In this document: positions 14,617 to 23,265 of the stretch, piece by piece | Position numbering within the stretch: the stretch's first letter is position 1 | Layout of the letters: every line of letters starts with the position of its first letter | Assembly (NCBI GenBank): GCA_964476585.1 | Contig: CAYZBF010000019.1 | Coordinates: 1 to 40,375 of the forward strand | Source: CAYZBF01 sp964476585 | GTDB taxonomy: Bacteria; Hydrothermota; UBA3072 | Direction: 5' to 3' | DNA: 40,375 nucleotides | Made by a program: the position numbers and the translations under genes | Notes under the pieces: generated by a model | Told to the model about the DNA's origin: nothing | What the model saw: the letters and a program-made list of their open reading frames with translations, nothing else | The model's database searches: none

Positions 14617-15212
14617 TATATTTAAAATATTTGGGTTTTGAAAAAATTGATCGAAGAATTTTAAATACTCCCCAAATAAGCGATTTAAAAAAGGAAGTAG
14701 ATGTGTGTTCGAAATGCCGCCTTTATAAAGGGCGAACCAAAGCAGTTTTCGGTGAAGGTCCATCTGATGCAAAGTTAATGATAATAGGAGAAGCACCAGG
14801 TGAAAGGGAAGACGAGCTTGGGCTTCCTTTTGTAGGTGCCGCAGGGAAGGAAATAGATTTTATTTTTGAGTTAGCCGGAGTTAAAAGAAAAGAGGTATTT
14901 ATAACTAATGTGGTAAAATGTAGACCTCCAGGGAATAGGAACCCAAAGCCTGACGAAATAGATGCCTGCAATAGATATCTTAGAGATCAGATAAAAATAA
15001 TCGATCCCAAAGTGATTGTCTTGCTCGGGAATGTTGCGCTTTACCTGGTGACTGGCAGCATAGGAGGTATCACAAAATCCAGGGGAAAGAAGATGAGATA
15101 TCTTTCCCGTATTGCTATTCCAACATTTCATCCTGCTTATGTCGTGAGAAATCCCGGGAGTCGGGATCTTGTGGTTAAGGATATTAAAGAAGCCTTAGAG
15201 AGTATAAACTAA
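14577..15212 (+). CDS. Uracil-DNA glycosylase, family 4 (Fe-S type)
   Basis: This DNA repair enzyme removes uracil formed by cytosine deamination. The 211-residue protein has the family-4 iron-sulfur cysteines (CSKCRL near 44-47, then VVKCRPPGNRNP and DACNRYL), active-site GEAPGEREDELGLPFVGAAG, and HPAYVVRNP near the C-terminus. The N-terminal ~40 residues are a charged extension seen in many bacterial members. The ATG at 14577 overlaps coaBC by 40 nt; no alternative start after the overlap keeps the whole domain with better spacing. Confidence 0.93.
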   Translation: MEDYKKNKLKEALIYLKYLGFEKIDRRILNTPQISDLKKEVDVCSKCRLYKGRTKAVFGEGPSDAKLMIIGEAPGEREDELGLPFVGAAGKEIDFIFELAGVKRKEVFITNVVKCRPPGNRNPKPDEIDACNRYLRDQIKIIDPKVIVLLGNVALYLVTGSIGGITKSRGKKMRYLSRIAIPTFHPAYVVRNPGSRDLVVKDIKEALESIN

Positions 15213-16546
15213 TGGAACGAATAGGTGTACCATATTCAGAAGAATCAGAAATCGCAGTTCTTGCTAGTATGCTCATAGATATGGGAGCTACGGCTGAAGT
15301 AAGCACTATATTATCTGCTGATGACTTTTATAACCCCTCTCATCAAATTATATTTGATTCCACACTTAAGGTGTATAATAGGGGAGAAGGTGTAGATATT
15401 GTCACTGTGGTAGAGAGATTAAGAAAGGATGGCTTTCTTGATAAAATAGGGGGTTCAAGTTTTGTCAGTTCTCTGGTTAAAGGAAATATCTCGAGTGCAA
15501 ATGTTAGATATTATGCTGATATTGTTCGTGAGAAATCAATATTAAGGGAACTTATAAAAAAAAGCAGACTTATTATCGATAAGGCTACCAATGGTAAAGA
15601 GGATGTGGATGAAATTCTTGATATTTCTGAAAATCTTATATTTGATATAAGGAAGAAAAGAAAATACGAAAAGATTCAGCCCATTACTCCACTCCTGAAG
15701 AATGTTATGAAAATTATTGAAAAGAGAGCAGAGAGAAAGGATCCACTTACCGGTATTTCTACAGGCCTTCGGGATCTGGACCGGATGTGTTCAGGGTTGC
15801 AGAATGCAGAACTTACAGTTATTGCTGCAAGACCATCCGTAGGTAAGACCGCTCTTGCCCTCAATATTGCTACACATATGACGGTGCGGGAGAAGATTCC
15901 TGTTCTATTCTTTTCCCTTGAAATGCACTGGGAAAATCTCATCTTTAGGTTGCTTTCAGCTGAGTCGAGAATCGATGGTAGAAGAGTAAGAACCGGCTAT
16001 ATTAAAGAGAATGAATGGGTCGCTCTTACTTCTGCAGTTTCAAGGTTAACAGAATCCCTATTTTTTATAGATGCTTCACCGAGTATGACTATATTTGAAC
16101 TTAGGGCAAAGGCAAGGAGAATGAAGAAGAAGTATGACATCGGGGTTATTTTTGTTGATTATATGCAACTCGTGAGGGGCCCGGAGAGCCAAACCAGAGA
16201 GCAGGAGGTCGCTGCTATAAGTAGGTCTCTAAAATCGATAGCGATGGAGTTGAATGTGCCTGTTGTATCACTTTCTCAGCTTTCAAGACAACCGGCAAGG
16301 AGAGGCCAAAATGCAAAGCCTGTCCTTTCTGACCTCAGGGAGTCTGGAGCAATTGAGCAGGACGCAGACCTTGTTATGTTTATCCATCGCTCTGACATGA
16401 CGAAAAAGGATTCTGAATCCCTTGAAGAGAGAGCAGGGTTGATTATTGCAAAACAAAGAAATGGACCAACAGGGCCTGTAGAGCTTGCCTTTAGCCGGAG
16501 GTACGCTCGTTTTGACAATTTGGAAAAGGAATTTATAGAAGAATGA
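15212..16546 (+). CDS. dnaB: Replicative DNA helicase DnaB
   Basis: The hexameric helicase unwinds DNA at the replication fork. The 444-residue protein has the N-terminal DnaB domain (SEESEIAVLASMLID, FYNPSHQIIFD), a linker, and the RecA-like domain with Walker A ARPSVGKTALAL (about 210-221), FFSLEM, Walker B IGVIFVDYMQLV and SDLRESGAIEQDADLV. No intein is present. dnaB often follows rplI directly; here eight genes lie between. It overlaps the next gene by 4 nt. Confidence 0.97.
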   Translation: MERIGVPYSEESEIAVLASMLIDMGATAEVSTILSADDFYNPSHQIIFDSTLKVYNRGEGVDIVTVVERLRKDGFLDKIGGSSFVSSLVKGNISSANVRYYADIVREKSILRELIKKSRLIIDKATNGKEDVDEILDISENLIFDIRKKRKYEKIQPITPLLKNVMKIIEKRAERKDPLTGISTGLRDLDRMCSGLQNAELTVIAARPSVGKTALALNIATHMTVREKIPVLFFSLEMHWENLIFRLLSAESRIDGRRVRTGYIKENEWVALTSAVSRLTESLFFIDASPSMTIFELRAKARRMKKKYDIGVIFVDYMQLVRGPESQTREQEVAAISRSLKSIAMELNVPVVSLSQLSRQPARRGQNAKPVLSDLRESGAIEQDADLVMFIHRSDMTKKDSESLEERAGLIIAKQRNGPTGPVELAFSRRYARFDNLEKEFIEE

Positions 16547-17286
16547 TTGAAATAATAAATATGTATAAAAGTTTTGGGGATAATAAGGTTCTAAGAGGCG
16601 TTAATCTTACTGTCAGAAAGGGAGAAACTGTTGGAATTGTTGGAGAAAGTGGTTGTGGCAAAACCGTTCTGCTAAAACATATTCTGGGGTTACTTAAGCC
16701 TGATAAAGGTAAAGTTCTTGTTGACGGAAAGGATATCAATGGAAAGACTTCTCATTTATTTGATGTCCGAAAGAGATTTGGAATGGTATTTCAGAGTTCA
16801 GCGCTTTTCGATTCCCTTAATGTTATGGAGAATGTGATTATCGGATTGAAGGAACATTATCCAAAGTTAGGATTGAAGAAGATGGGAGAGATCGCAAACG
16901 AGAAACTCGAGTTGGTAGAACTTTCACCTGAAACCTACTTACTTAAACCTCAGGAACTCTCTGGTGGGATGAAGAAGAGAGTAGCGATAGCAAGGGCGCT
17001 GAGCATGGATCCAGAATATATAATCTATGATGAACCAACAACCGGTCTAGACCCCATAATTGCTGATAAGATGAATAATCTTATGCTTCTTTTGAAGGAA
17101 AAGTTAGGTAAGACTACTGTTATGGTAACGCATGACCTTTGTTCTGCGTTCAAGGTGTCGGACAGAATTGCGATGCTAGCGGAAGGAAATATTGTCTTTG
17201 ATGGAAAACCCGAAGAGGCTAGGAAAACTGATAATATTTATATGAGAAGGTTCGTCCAGAGTAGTTTCCTCGCAAGCGACGAATAA
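16543..17286 (+). CDS. ABC transporter ATPase, MlaF/Ttg2A type
   Basis: The 247-residue ATPase has Walker A GESGCGKT (about 34-41), Q loop VFQSSALFDSLNVMENV, the signature LSGGMKKRVAIARAL and Walker B YIIYDEPTTGLDP. The LSGGM signature and the FDSLNVMENV segment are typical of MlaF, the ATPase of the phospholipid transport system between inner and outer membranes. Its permease (mlaE) and MCE-domain partner (mlaD) are not adjacent, so it is an orphan at the end of the block. Other ABC importers with LSGGM are less likely. Confidence 0.85.
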   Translation: MIEIINMYKSFGDNKVLRGVNLTVRKGETVGIVGESGCGKTVLLKHILGLLKPDKGKVLVDGKDINGKTSHLFDVRKRFGMVFQSSALFDSLNVMENVIIGLKEHYPKLGLKKMGEIANEKLELVELSPETYLLKPQELSGGMKKRVAIARALSMDPEYIIYDEPTTGLDPIIADKMNNLMLLLKEKLGKTTVMVTHDLCSAFKVSDRIAMLAEGNIVFDGKPEEARKTDNIYMRRFVQSSFLASDE

Positions 17287-17438
17287 TAAGGAATAAATAC
17301 TTATGCCCCTCCTCCCCATATCATCAACTCATTTACATAGATATACTCATTATTTTCCTCAATGTTTTGAGTGTCTCTGCGCTAAATAAAGTATAGTAAT
17401 GATGATGGATAAAAGAAAGTATAGAGTGAGAAGGATTA
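17287..17438. repeat. Intergenic spacer with ACTCATTTACA-type words
   Basis: The spacer between the MlaF-type gene and radA contains CATCAACTCATTTACATAG and ATATACTCATT (about 17323-17350), the same word family as 10059-10121. TTGAGT (17367-17372) and TATAGT (17392-17397) could serve radA but are 19 bp apart, so the promoter is only a weak candidate. No terminator-like hairpin with a T run is visible. Confidence 0.5.
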
Positions 17439-18758
17439 ATGTATAAATGTAGGGAATGTGGCTATACAAGCCTTAGATGGCTGGGCAAATGTCCCAAATG
17501 TGGTTCATGGGATTCATTTGAGGAGGAAAAAGAAAGAGGAAGAAAAACAAAGAAATCTAAGGATATTAAACTCCAATATCTGAGTGAAATATCTGCCAGG
17601 GATACGGAAAGAGTTAGTACTGGAGTGTCAGAGTTTGATAGGGTTGTAGGTGGTGGGGTTGTTGCGGGTTCACTCATTTTAGTTTCAGGAGAACCAGGAA
17701 TTGGTAAATCAACGTTGCTTCTTACGATTTCCGGTATGCTTTCAAGGGTTAAAAAAGTTCTTTATATCTCTGGAGAAGAGTCTGTTTCACAGATCCGCCT
17801 GCGTGCTGAGAGGATTGGCGTTTTAGAAGATAAAATATTAATCTTATCAGAAACCGATATCTTTGCTATCCTATCCTGTATTCAGGATGAAAAACCTGAT
17901 ATAGTTATAATTGATTCTGTTCAGGCAGTGAACTCTCCAGATGGGGATGGGATTCCGGGTTCAGTGAGTCTGGTAAGAGAGGTCACATCAAAGATAACGG
18001 AAGTTGCAAAGAGACTTGATATTACTGTCTTTCTTGTGGGTCATATAACTAAATCTGGGAATATAGCAGGTCCAAAAACCTTAGAACATATGGTAGATAC
18101 CGTTTTATTTATGGAGGGCGATAGGACTCACTCCTTCAGGTTACTACGATCGAAAAAGAATAGGTTTGGGTCAACTAACGAAGTTGGAATCTTTGATATG
18201 GATGAAAAGGGATTAAAAGAGGTTAAGAACCCTTCCGAATACCTTATTTCAGGTAAACAGGAGAATTCAACCGGTTCGATTGTCATTCCAACGATGGAAG
18301 GCACGCGGACCATTATGATTGAAGCTCAGGCTTTAGTGATACCGACGCGCTTCTCTTATCCCCAGAGAGTGGCACAAGGATTTTCAGAAAGGAGGTTAGA
18401 CCTTCTTGTTGCAGTAATTCAAAAAAGATTGAACATGGATATGAGTGGTTACGATATTTTCTGTAACATAGCTGGCGGAATGAGTGTTCTTGAACCTAGT
18501 ATTGATCTTGGCGTAATTCTTTCTATCTTATCCAGTTTGCTGGATAAGCCTATACCGGATGACCTCTGCGCGGTAGGAGAGGTTGGGCTTTCCGGAGAAG
18601 TTCGTGGAGTACCCTATATATCAAGCAGAATTCAGGAAGCAAGAAGGATGGGTTTTAAACAGGTTTTGACTCCTGATGATGCTTTGGACCAAGATATTGA
18701 TATAAAGGTATTAAAGGTCAGAAACATCTCACAGGCAAAAGACATTTGCAGGTTATGA
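17439..18758 (+). CDS. radA: DNA repair protein RadA
   Basis: RadA is a RecA-related branch-migration helicase for recombination intermediates. The 439-residue protein has a zinc finger (C4, C7, C18, C21), Walker A GEPGIGKST (about 84-92), the RadA-specific KNRFGSTNEVGIF and a C-terminal Lon-protease-like domain without proteolytic role (GGMSVLEPSIDLGVILSILS, CAVGEVGLSGEVR). The ATG is preceded by GAAGGA. It starts the second long plus-strand block and overlaps the next gene by ATGA. Confidence 0.97.
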   Translation: MYKCRECGYTSLRWLGKCPKCGSWDSFEEEKERGRKTKKSKDIKLQYLSEISARDTERVSTGVSEFDRVVGGGVVAGSLILVSGEPGIGKSTLLLTISGMLSRVKKVLYISGEESVSQIRLRAERIGVLEDKILILSETDIFAILSCIQDEKPDIVIIDSVQAVNSPDGDGIPGSVSLVREVTSKITEVAKRLDITVFLVGHITKSGNIAGPKTLEHMVDTVLFMEGDRTHSFRLLRSKKNRFGSTNEVGIFDMDEKGLKEVKNPSEYLISGKQENSTGSIVIPTMEGTRTIMIEAQALVIPTRFSYPQRVAQGFSERRLDLLVAVIQKRLNMDMSGYDIFCNIAGGMSVLEPSIDLGVILSILSSLLDKPIPDDLCAVGEVGLSGEVRGVPYISSRIQEARRMGFKQVLTPDDALDQDIDIKVLKVRNISQAKDICRL

Positions 18759-19381
18759 TTATATCCCTTATTATATTTGGTTCAATAGGATGGGTTCTTG
18801 TTTTAATTTTTCTTTTTAATATGGGGAGCCAGAAAGAAAAGGAAGTTGATTATAAGGTGATTCACATTTCTGCTCTCTTTGACGGGAGAGTAGCCAAATT
18901 ATTTAAATGTGGCATAATTGAGGGTATCCCTGTTGTGTCTCAAGAAGACCTTGATACAATATCGCGAAAAATTGAATCAGGCGAGAATAGTGAGGGTGGA
19001 AGAGAAGCACTGGCGATTGTTGAAGAACTCTCTATGAGGGTTGAAGAAGGCGATTTTATAACGGTTTGTAATAGGTTAAAGAGTCCTGCAATAATAGTTG
19101 GGGAATTGCAGGATGTTCTCGAGTTAAGAGGCGTAAAATGTATATCCATTAAATCACTCGATGAAATCGGTAAAGGCAGGATATTTATAGGGAATAAGAT
19201 TCACGTCGGGGATGTCAAATATGGTTATAATAAAGCTAATGGTCGTCTGGAAGATGGGACTATAGTTAAAATAGAAGGGAAATTTCCTAAGAAGAGGCCT
19301 TTAACGCTTGATTGTCGTGTAGAGGCTGTTGTTGAAGGAGAAACCTTCAGGAAGATATGGGCAAGGTGGAAGAATGATTGA
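18755..19381 (+). CDS. Membrane-anchored PIN-TRAM-like protein, catalytically degenerate
   Basis: The ATG at 18755 forms an ATGA overlap with radA and is preferred over a TTG at 18746. The 208-residue product has one N-terminal membrane segment (about 2-22), whereas the related YacL-type proteins have four. A PIN-like domain follows (HISALFDGRVAKLFKCGII, then VEELSMRVEEGDFI). A C-terminal TRAM domain (about 135-205) shows DEIGKGRIFIGN and LEDGTIVKIEG. The first catalytic Asp of PIN nucleases is His here and other acidic positions are poorly kept, so nuclease activity is doubtful. In many bacteria a PIN-TRAM gene sits between radA and ispD, which supports the assignment. Confidence 0.78.
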   Translation: MIISLIIFGSIGWVLVLIFLFNMGSQKEKEVDYKVIHISALFDGRVAKLFKCGIIEGIPVVSQEDLDTISRKIESGENSEGGREALAIVEELSMRVEEGDFITVCNRLKSPAIIVGELQDVLELRGVKCISIKSLDEIGKGRIFIGNKIHVGDVKYGYNKANGRLEDGTIVKIEGKFPKKRPLTLDCRVEAVVEGETFRKIWARWKND

Positions 19382-20036
19382 TGCAGTTATCGTGGCTGCT
19401 GGAGAGGGCATGAGGATGGGAGGAATCCAGAAACAGTTTCTCGACTTAGAGGGAAGGCCCATTGTTTATTACTCGGTTAGGCAGTTTTACAAATATGGTG
19501 TAGATAAAATCATTCTTGTGGTTCCGCCAGATAAAGTAGATTATTCAGCTGAGATGGTCAAGGATTTTCATGGTAGTGTTCTAACGATTTCAGGAGGGGA
19601 AAGGAGACAGGACTCAGTGTTAAATGGACTTAATGAATGTGATGGTGATATAATCCTGGTCCATGATGGCGTGAGGCCTTTTGTGAAAAAGGAACTCATA
19701 GAAAAAGTGATAAAATGCGCACAAGACTGTGGGGCATGCGCGCCAGGTATTCCTATAAATGATACAGTTAAATTATACCTCAGAAATCGGATTCTCTGGA
19801 CCAAAGGTAGAGGAAACCTACTTCAAATTCAAACACCTCAGGCATTTAATTCAAATATGTTAAAGCATTTATTGAAATTATTGAGGCAGCATTATGTAAA
19901 TGATGAGCTAAGCCTCATTGAATGTTTAGATGAAGATGTTTGTTGGGTTTTTGGTGATCCGATGAATATCAAAATAACATATCCCGAGGATATTGAATTA
20001 GCGAGGGTCATCGCTAAGAGCTGGAGAGTCGAATGA
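19374..20036 (+). CDS. ispD: IspD, MEP cytidylyltransferase
   Basis: The enzyme makes CDP-ME from MEP and CTP in the non-mevalonate isoprenoid pathway. The ATG at 19374 gives MIDAVIVAAGEGMRMGGIQK, the family start with the CTP-binding loop and Lys; a start at 19329 would add 15 unconserved residues. Further motifs are VHDGVRPFV and IQTPQAF. The 220-residue length is standard. It overlaps the PIN-TRAM gene by 8 nt and ispF by 4 nt. Confidence 0.96.
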   Translation: MIDAVIVAAGEGMRMGGIQKQFLDLEGRPIVYYSVRQFYKYGVDKIILVVPPDKVDYSAEMVKDFHGSVLTISGGERRQDSVLNGLNECDGDIILVHDGVRPFVKKELIEKVIKCAQDCGACAPGIPINDTVKLYLRNRILWTKGRGNLLQIQTPQAFNSNMLKHLLKLLRQHYVNDELSLIECLDEDVCWVFGDPMNIKITYPEDIELARVIAKSWRVE

Positions 20037-20506
20037 GGGTGGGGTTTGGATATGATCTCCATCGATTAAGTGAAGGGGGGAAACTCATACTTGGAGGTGT
20101 AGAGATAGATTATCGCCTGGGTTTAGTAGGTCATTCTGATGGTGATGTTTTGATACATTCAATTATAGATTCACTCTTTGGGGCGTTTGGTCAAGGCGAT
20201 ATTGGAACTCATTTCCCTGATAATGATCCTAAATATAGAGGAATTTCGAGTATGGTTTTGCTTAAGGAGACAATGGGAAAAATTCCTGGAACCGTAATAA
20301 ATATAGATTCCACTATCATTGCCGAAGAACCAAGATTATCCCCATACGTTAGTGAAATGAAGAGGAATATATCGGGGATTATAGGTATTGATGAGTCATC
20401 TATATCGATCAAAGCGACGACCAACGAGGGTATAGGGTTAATTGGCGGAAAGAAAGCTATTGCCTGCTATTCTGTCTGTTTATGTAATAAGGAGCAACAA
20501 TTATGA
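20033..20506 (+). CDS. ispF: IspF, MECDP synthase
   Basis: The zinc enzyme cyclises CDP-ME 2-phosphate in the MEP pathway. The 157-residue protein has GFGYDLHRL with metal ligands Asp and His, LVGHSDGDVLIHSIIDSLFG, GDIGTHFPD and the C-terminal ATTNEGIGLIGGKKAIACYS. It is translationally coupled to ispD by a 4-nt overlap. Confidence 0.97.
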   Translation: MRVGFGYDLHRLSEGGKLILGGVEIDYRLGLVGHSDGDVLIHSIIDSLFGAFGQGDIGTHFPDNDPKYRGISSMVLLKETMGKIPGTVINIDSTIIAEEPRLSPYVSEMKRNISGIIGIDESSISIKATTNEGIGLIGGKKAIACYSVCLCNKEQQL

Positions 20507-23265
20507 TGTTATTGTTTGTGATTCTTTCTCTTTCTCCAGTTAAAGATTTCCGCTATGCAAGGGGGCTCTTTAACGACGGGCTTTACGACCTGGCAGAAGT
20601 AGAGCTATCTCATTTCCTTGAGAGATATCCCAATAGTATTTATTCCCCCGAGGCTTCTATTCTTCTACTTAATTCTCTAAATCAACAGGGCAGTTTTGAA
20701 AAGACCATCCAGAGAGCCCGTAGACTTCTCTCGAAATATCCAGGGAAGAAGGAAGAGATAATTCTCCTCTGGGGTAAAGCTGAGTTGGGTCTTGGGAATA
20801 ATGATAATGCAATAGGAGTTTTCAAACGTCTTTCCAATGTCGATCTCAGGGAATTGTGGATTGGCGAAACATTTTTCAATTTAGGTAGATACAAAGAAGC
20901 ATTGAAACATTATTTAAAATCCAACCTACCGTATAGCAAGTTAATTGCCGGATGGTGTTACATGAAGATGGAGGATTATGATAAGGCCTCCTCAATCTTT
21001 GTTAGTTTGGGGGGAGAGTATGAAGAAGAAGGTAAATTCCTATATGCCAAAGCCCTTTATTTAAAAGGCGATGAAGGTTCTGTAGATGGATTTTTCACCT
21101 ATCTAAAGAGATTTCCAAAAGGTAAATATAGAGGTAGGTCTTATGCATTACTATCCGATATTTATCTTGACAGAGGTGATACGGAAACGGCCATTCTCTA
21201 TCTGAAAGATGTTATCCAGGAGGAGCCAACCCTCATGGGGTATGCTCTTTACAAGATTGGAGTGATTCATTATGAGGAGAGCAACTATGAACTTGCTATT
21301 GAATCCTTTAATAAGGTCGAAGTAAGTGATCCATACTGGTGGGATGCCCTTTACTGGAAAGCTCTTTCAGAAATGAAGATTGGGATGACAGAAGAAGCCT
21401 CAACTCATCTTAAAGAAGTCGCCTCAAACAGTAAAGAACTGTCCCAGGAAGCTCTTTTTGAATTGGGTTCTCTTTATGATAAGATGTGCGAATATGAAAA
21501 AGCCATATCAGTTCTTCGAAAGGTTAAAGGCGAATTAAAGGATGAGGCAGGGATTGCTATAGGTAACGTGTTTTTGAAGATGGGACGTTTTAAGGAAGCT
21601 TCTTTGGAATTCATGAAGGTAATAGAAAAGGGCGAAGATAATGTATCCCTTGCCTTCCTTCAGGCTGCAGTCTCTGAGAAGAAAGACGGAAATGAAGAAA
21701 AAGCTCTGGCTCTCTTAGATTCATATGAGAAGCGATTTCCTCATGGTGAAGAAATAAACAGAATTAGGTTGTTAAAAGCGGATATATATCTCAATCAATC
21801 CAAATATAGAATGGCAATTGAGGAATATGAAAAAGTCAGCGGGGAAGAGGCAGGAGATTTCATTCCCTATGTTTTAGAAGGTAGAGCATGGGCGTATGTG
21901 GGTCTTAAGAGATATGATTTAGCATTTTTAACACTTGAAAAATTAAGCGATGAATTTCCTGATTTCTGTACCAGGCCCGAACTCTATCTCCAACTGGGAA
22001 ATGCAGCCTATGCTATGGGCAATTTTTCCGAAGCAGAGAAAGCCTACCAGCAGGTAAAGGGTGAACTACGACCAAAAGCTATGTTTCTTCTTGGAAGGAT
22101 GTTATTTGAAAAAGAGAATTACAATGATGCCATTAGAGTCTTTGACGAGATCAGAAATCAATTTTCACTTTCAGAATATAGCAGTTTAGCTACCTATTAT
22201 ATAGCTTTTTCTCTAAGGAAGAAACAGGATCTTACGGCATCTAACAAACGACTTTATTCGATTGTATCAGAAGTTCAGGATAAGGAGGTTCTTTATAAAT
22301 CTTTCCTCTTGCTTGGTGATAATTATTTTGACCAGGCTCTATATGATTCATCCCTTAAGTATTACGAGCGTGGATTTGATTTAGTTTACGGCAAGCCTCT
22401 CTTAGAGGGAGTTGAATTGAATCTACTCTCTACGATTCGAGGTATACTGCTTTCAATCAATGCATCGTCAGGGAGTTCTTCCATGGAAAATAAAGCAAGG
22501 GATCTTATAAGAAGATTAAAGGGAACTGAGGACGAGGCAAAGATAAATCTTATAGTAGGTAATATCCTGTACAATTCAGGTAAATATGACAGAGCGCTGG
22601 ATTACCTGGAAGAGTCAGATTCGCCTACCAGTCTCTATAATGCTGGAATGGCTTATCTTAAACTGGGTAGAGAGGAAGAAGCCATTCAGTTTCTAAGGAA
22701 GGCGGCAGTCGGAAAAGGAATCTCTGATAAGGCATACCTTGAGCTTGGTAAGATTTTCTTTGACAGAGGGGCTTTTGGTAAAGCAAAGGAATATTTTTCC
22801 AGGTCTTCTTCAGGAGAAGCTTCTCTCCTGTACGCACTTGCTCTATATAAAGAAGGTAATAGAGGAGATGCAATAAGCAAGCTGGACGAATTAAAAGGTA
22901 AGGTAGAGGGTCTGGCTTACCTTGAATTGGCTAAAATCCAGATAGATTCCGAAAGGTGTGAGGTAGCATTTGACAATTTAAAAAAGGCTATTGAATACGA
23001 AGGAGCGGCTCCAGAGGCATATTATTTGATGGGAAAATTATTGTTAAAAGAGGGAAAGCAGGATGAAGCCTTCAAGGTTCTCCTTAAAGTGAAATATATT
23101 TATCCAGAAAGTGATTGGGTCTCACCCGCACTTATGCTCCTATCTGAAATAAGTTTCAGAAACGGAGATACTTCGAGGGCTATCAAGTATCTTGAGGAGA
23201 TTATAGAAAGAGGTGAGAAGGAATGGACAGAAAGGGCAAAGAAGAGGATTTCAGAGATAAAGTGA
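20503..23265 (+). CDS. Large tetratricopeptide-repeat protein, probably exported
   Basis: The 920-residue protein is almost wholly TPR: many 34-residue-like units with signs such as YALYKIGVIHYEESNYELAI, LYLQLGNAAYAMGNFSEAEK and AYLELGKIFFDRGAFGKAKE. Its first ~12 residues (MMLLFVILSLSP) are hydrophobic and resemble a short secretion signal, though a basic n-region is missing. No enzymatic domain is seen. It overlaps ispF by ATGA and its stop shares a base with the ATG of the beta-barrel candidate, so the two may form one envelope module. A YbgF/BamD-like scaffold is possible but not proven. Confidence 0.8.
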   Translation: MMLLFVILSLSPVKDFRYARGLFNDGLYDLAEVELSHFLERYPNSIYSPEASILLLNSLNQQGSFEKTIQRARRLLSKYPGKKEEIILLWGKAELGLGNNDNAIGVFKRLSNVDLRELWIGETFFNLGRYKEALKHYLKSNLPYSKLIAGWCYMKMEDYDKASSIFVSLGGEYEEEGKFLYAKALYLKGDEGSVDGFFTYLKRFPKGKYRGRSYALLSDIYLDRGDTETAILYLKDVIQEEPTLMGYALYKIGVIHYEESNYELAIESFNKVEVSDPYWWDALYWKALSEMKIGMTEEASTHLKEVASNSKELSQEALFELGSLYDKMCEYEKAISVLRKVKGELKDEAGIAIGNVFLKMGRFKEASLEFMKVIEKGEDNVSLAFLQAAVSEKKDGNEEKALALLDSYEKRFPHGEEINRIRLLKADIYLNQSKYRMAIEEYEKVSGEEAGDFIPYVLEGRAWAYVGLKRYDLAFLTLEKLSDEFPDFCTRPELYLQLGNAAYAMGNFSEAEKAYQQVKGELRPKAMFLLGRMLFEKENYNDAIRVFDEIRNQFSLSEYSSLATYYIAFSLRKKQDLTASNKRLYSIVSEVQDKEVLYKSFLLLGDNYFDQALYDSSLKYYERGFDLVYGKPLLEGVELNLLSTIRGILLSINASSGSSSMENKARDLIRRLKGTEDEAKINLIVGNILYNSGKYDRALDYLEESDSPTSLYNAGMAYLKLGREEEAIQFLRKAAVGKGISDKAYLELGKIFFDRGAFGKAKEYFSRSSSGEASLLYALALYKEGNRGDAISKLDELKGKVEGLAYLELAKIQIDSERCEVAFDNLKKAIEYEGAAPEAYYLMGKLLLKEGKQDEAFKVLLKVKYIYPESDWVSPALMLLSEISFRNGDTSRAIKYLEEIIERGEKEWTERAKKRISEIK

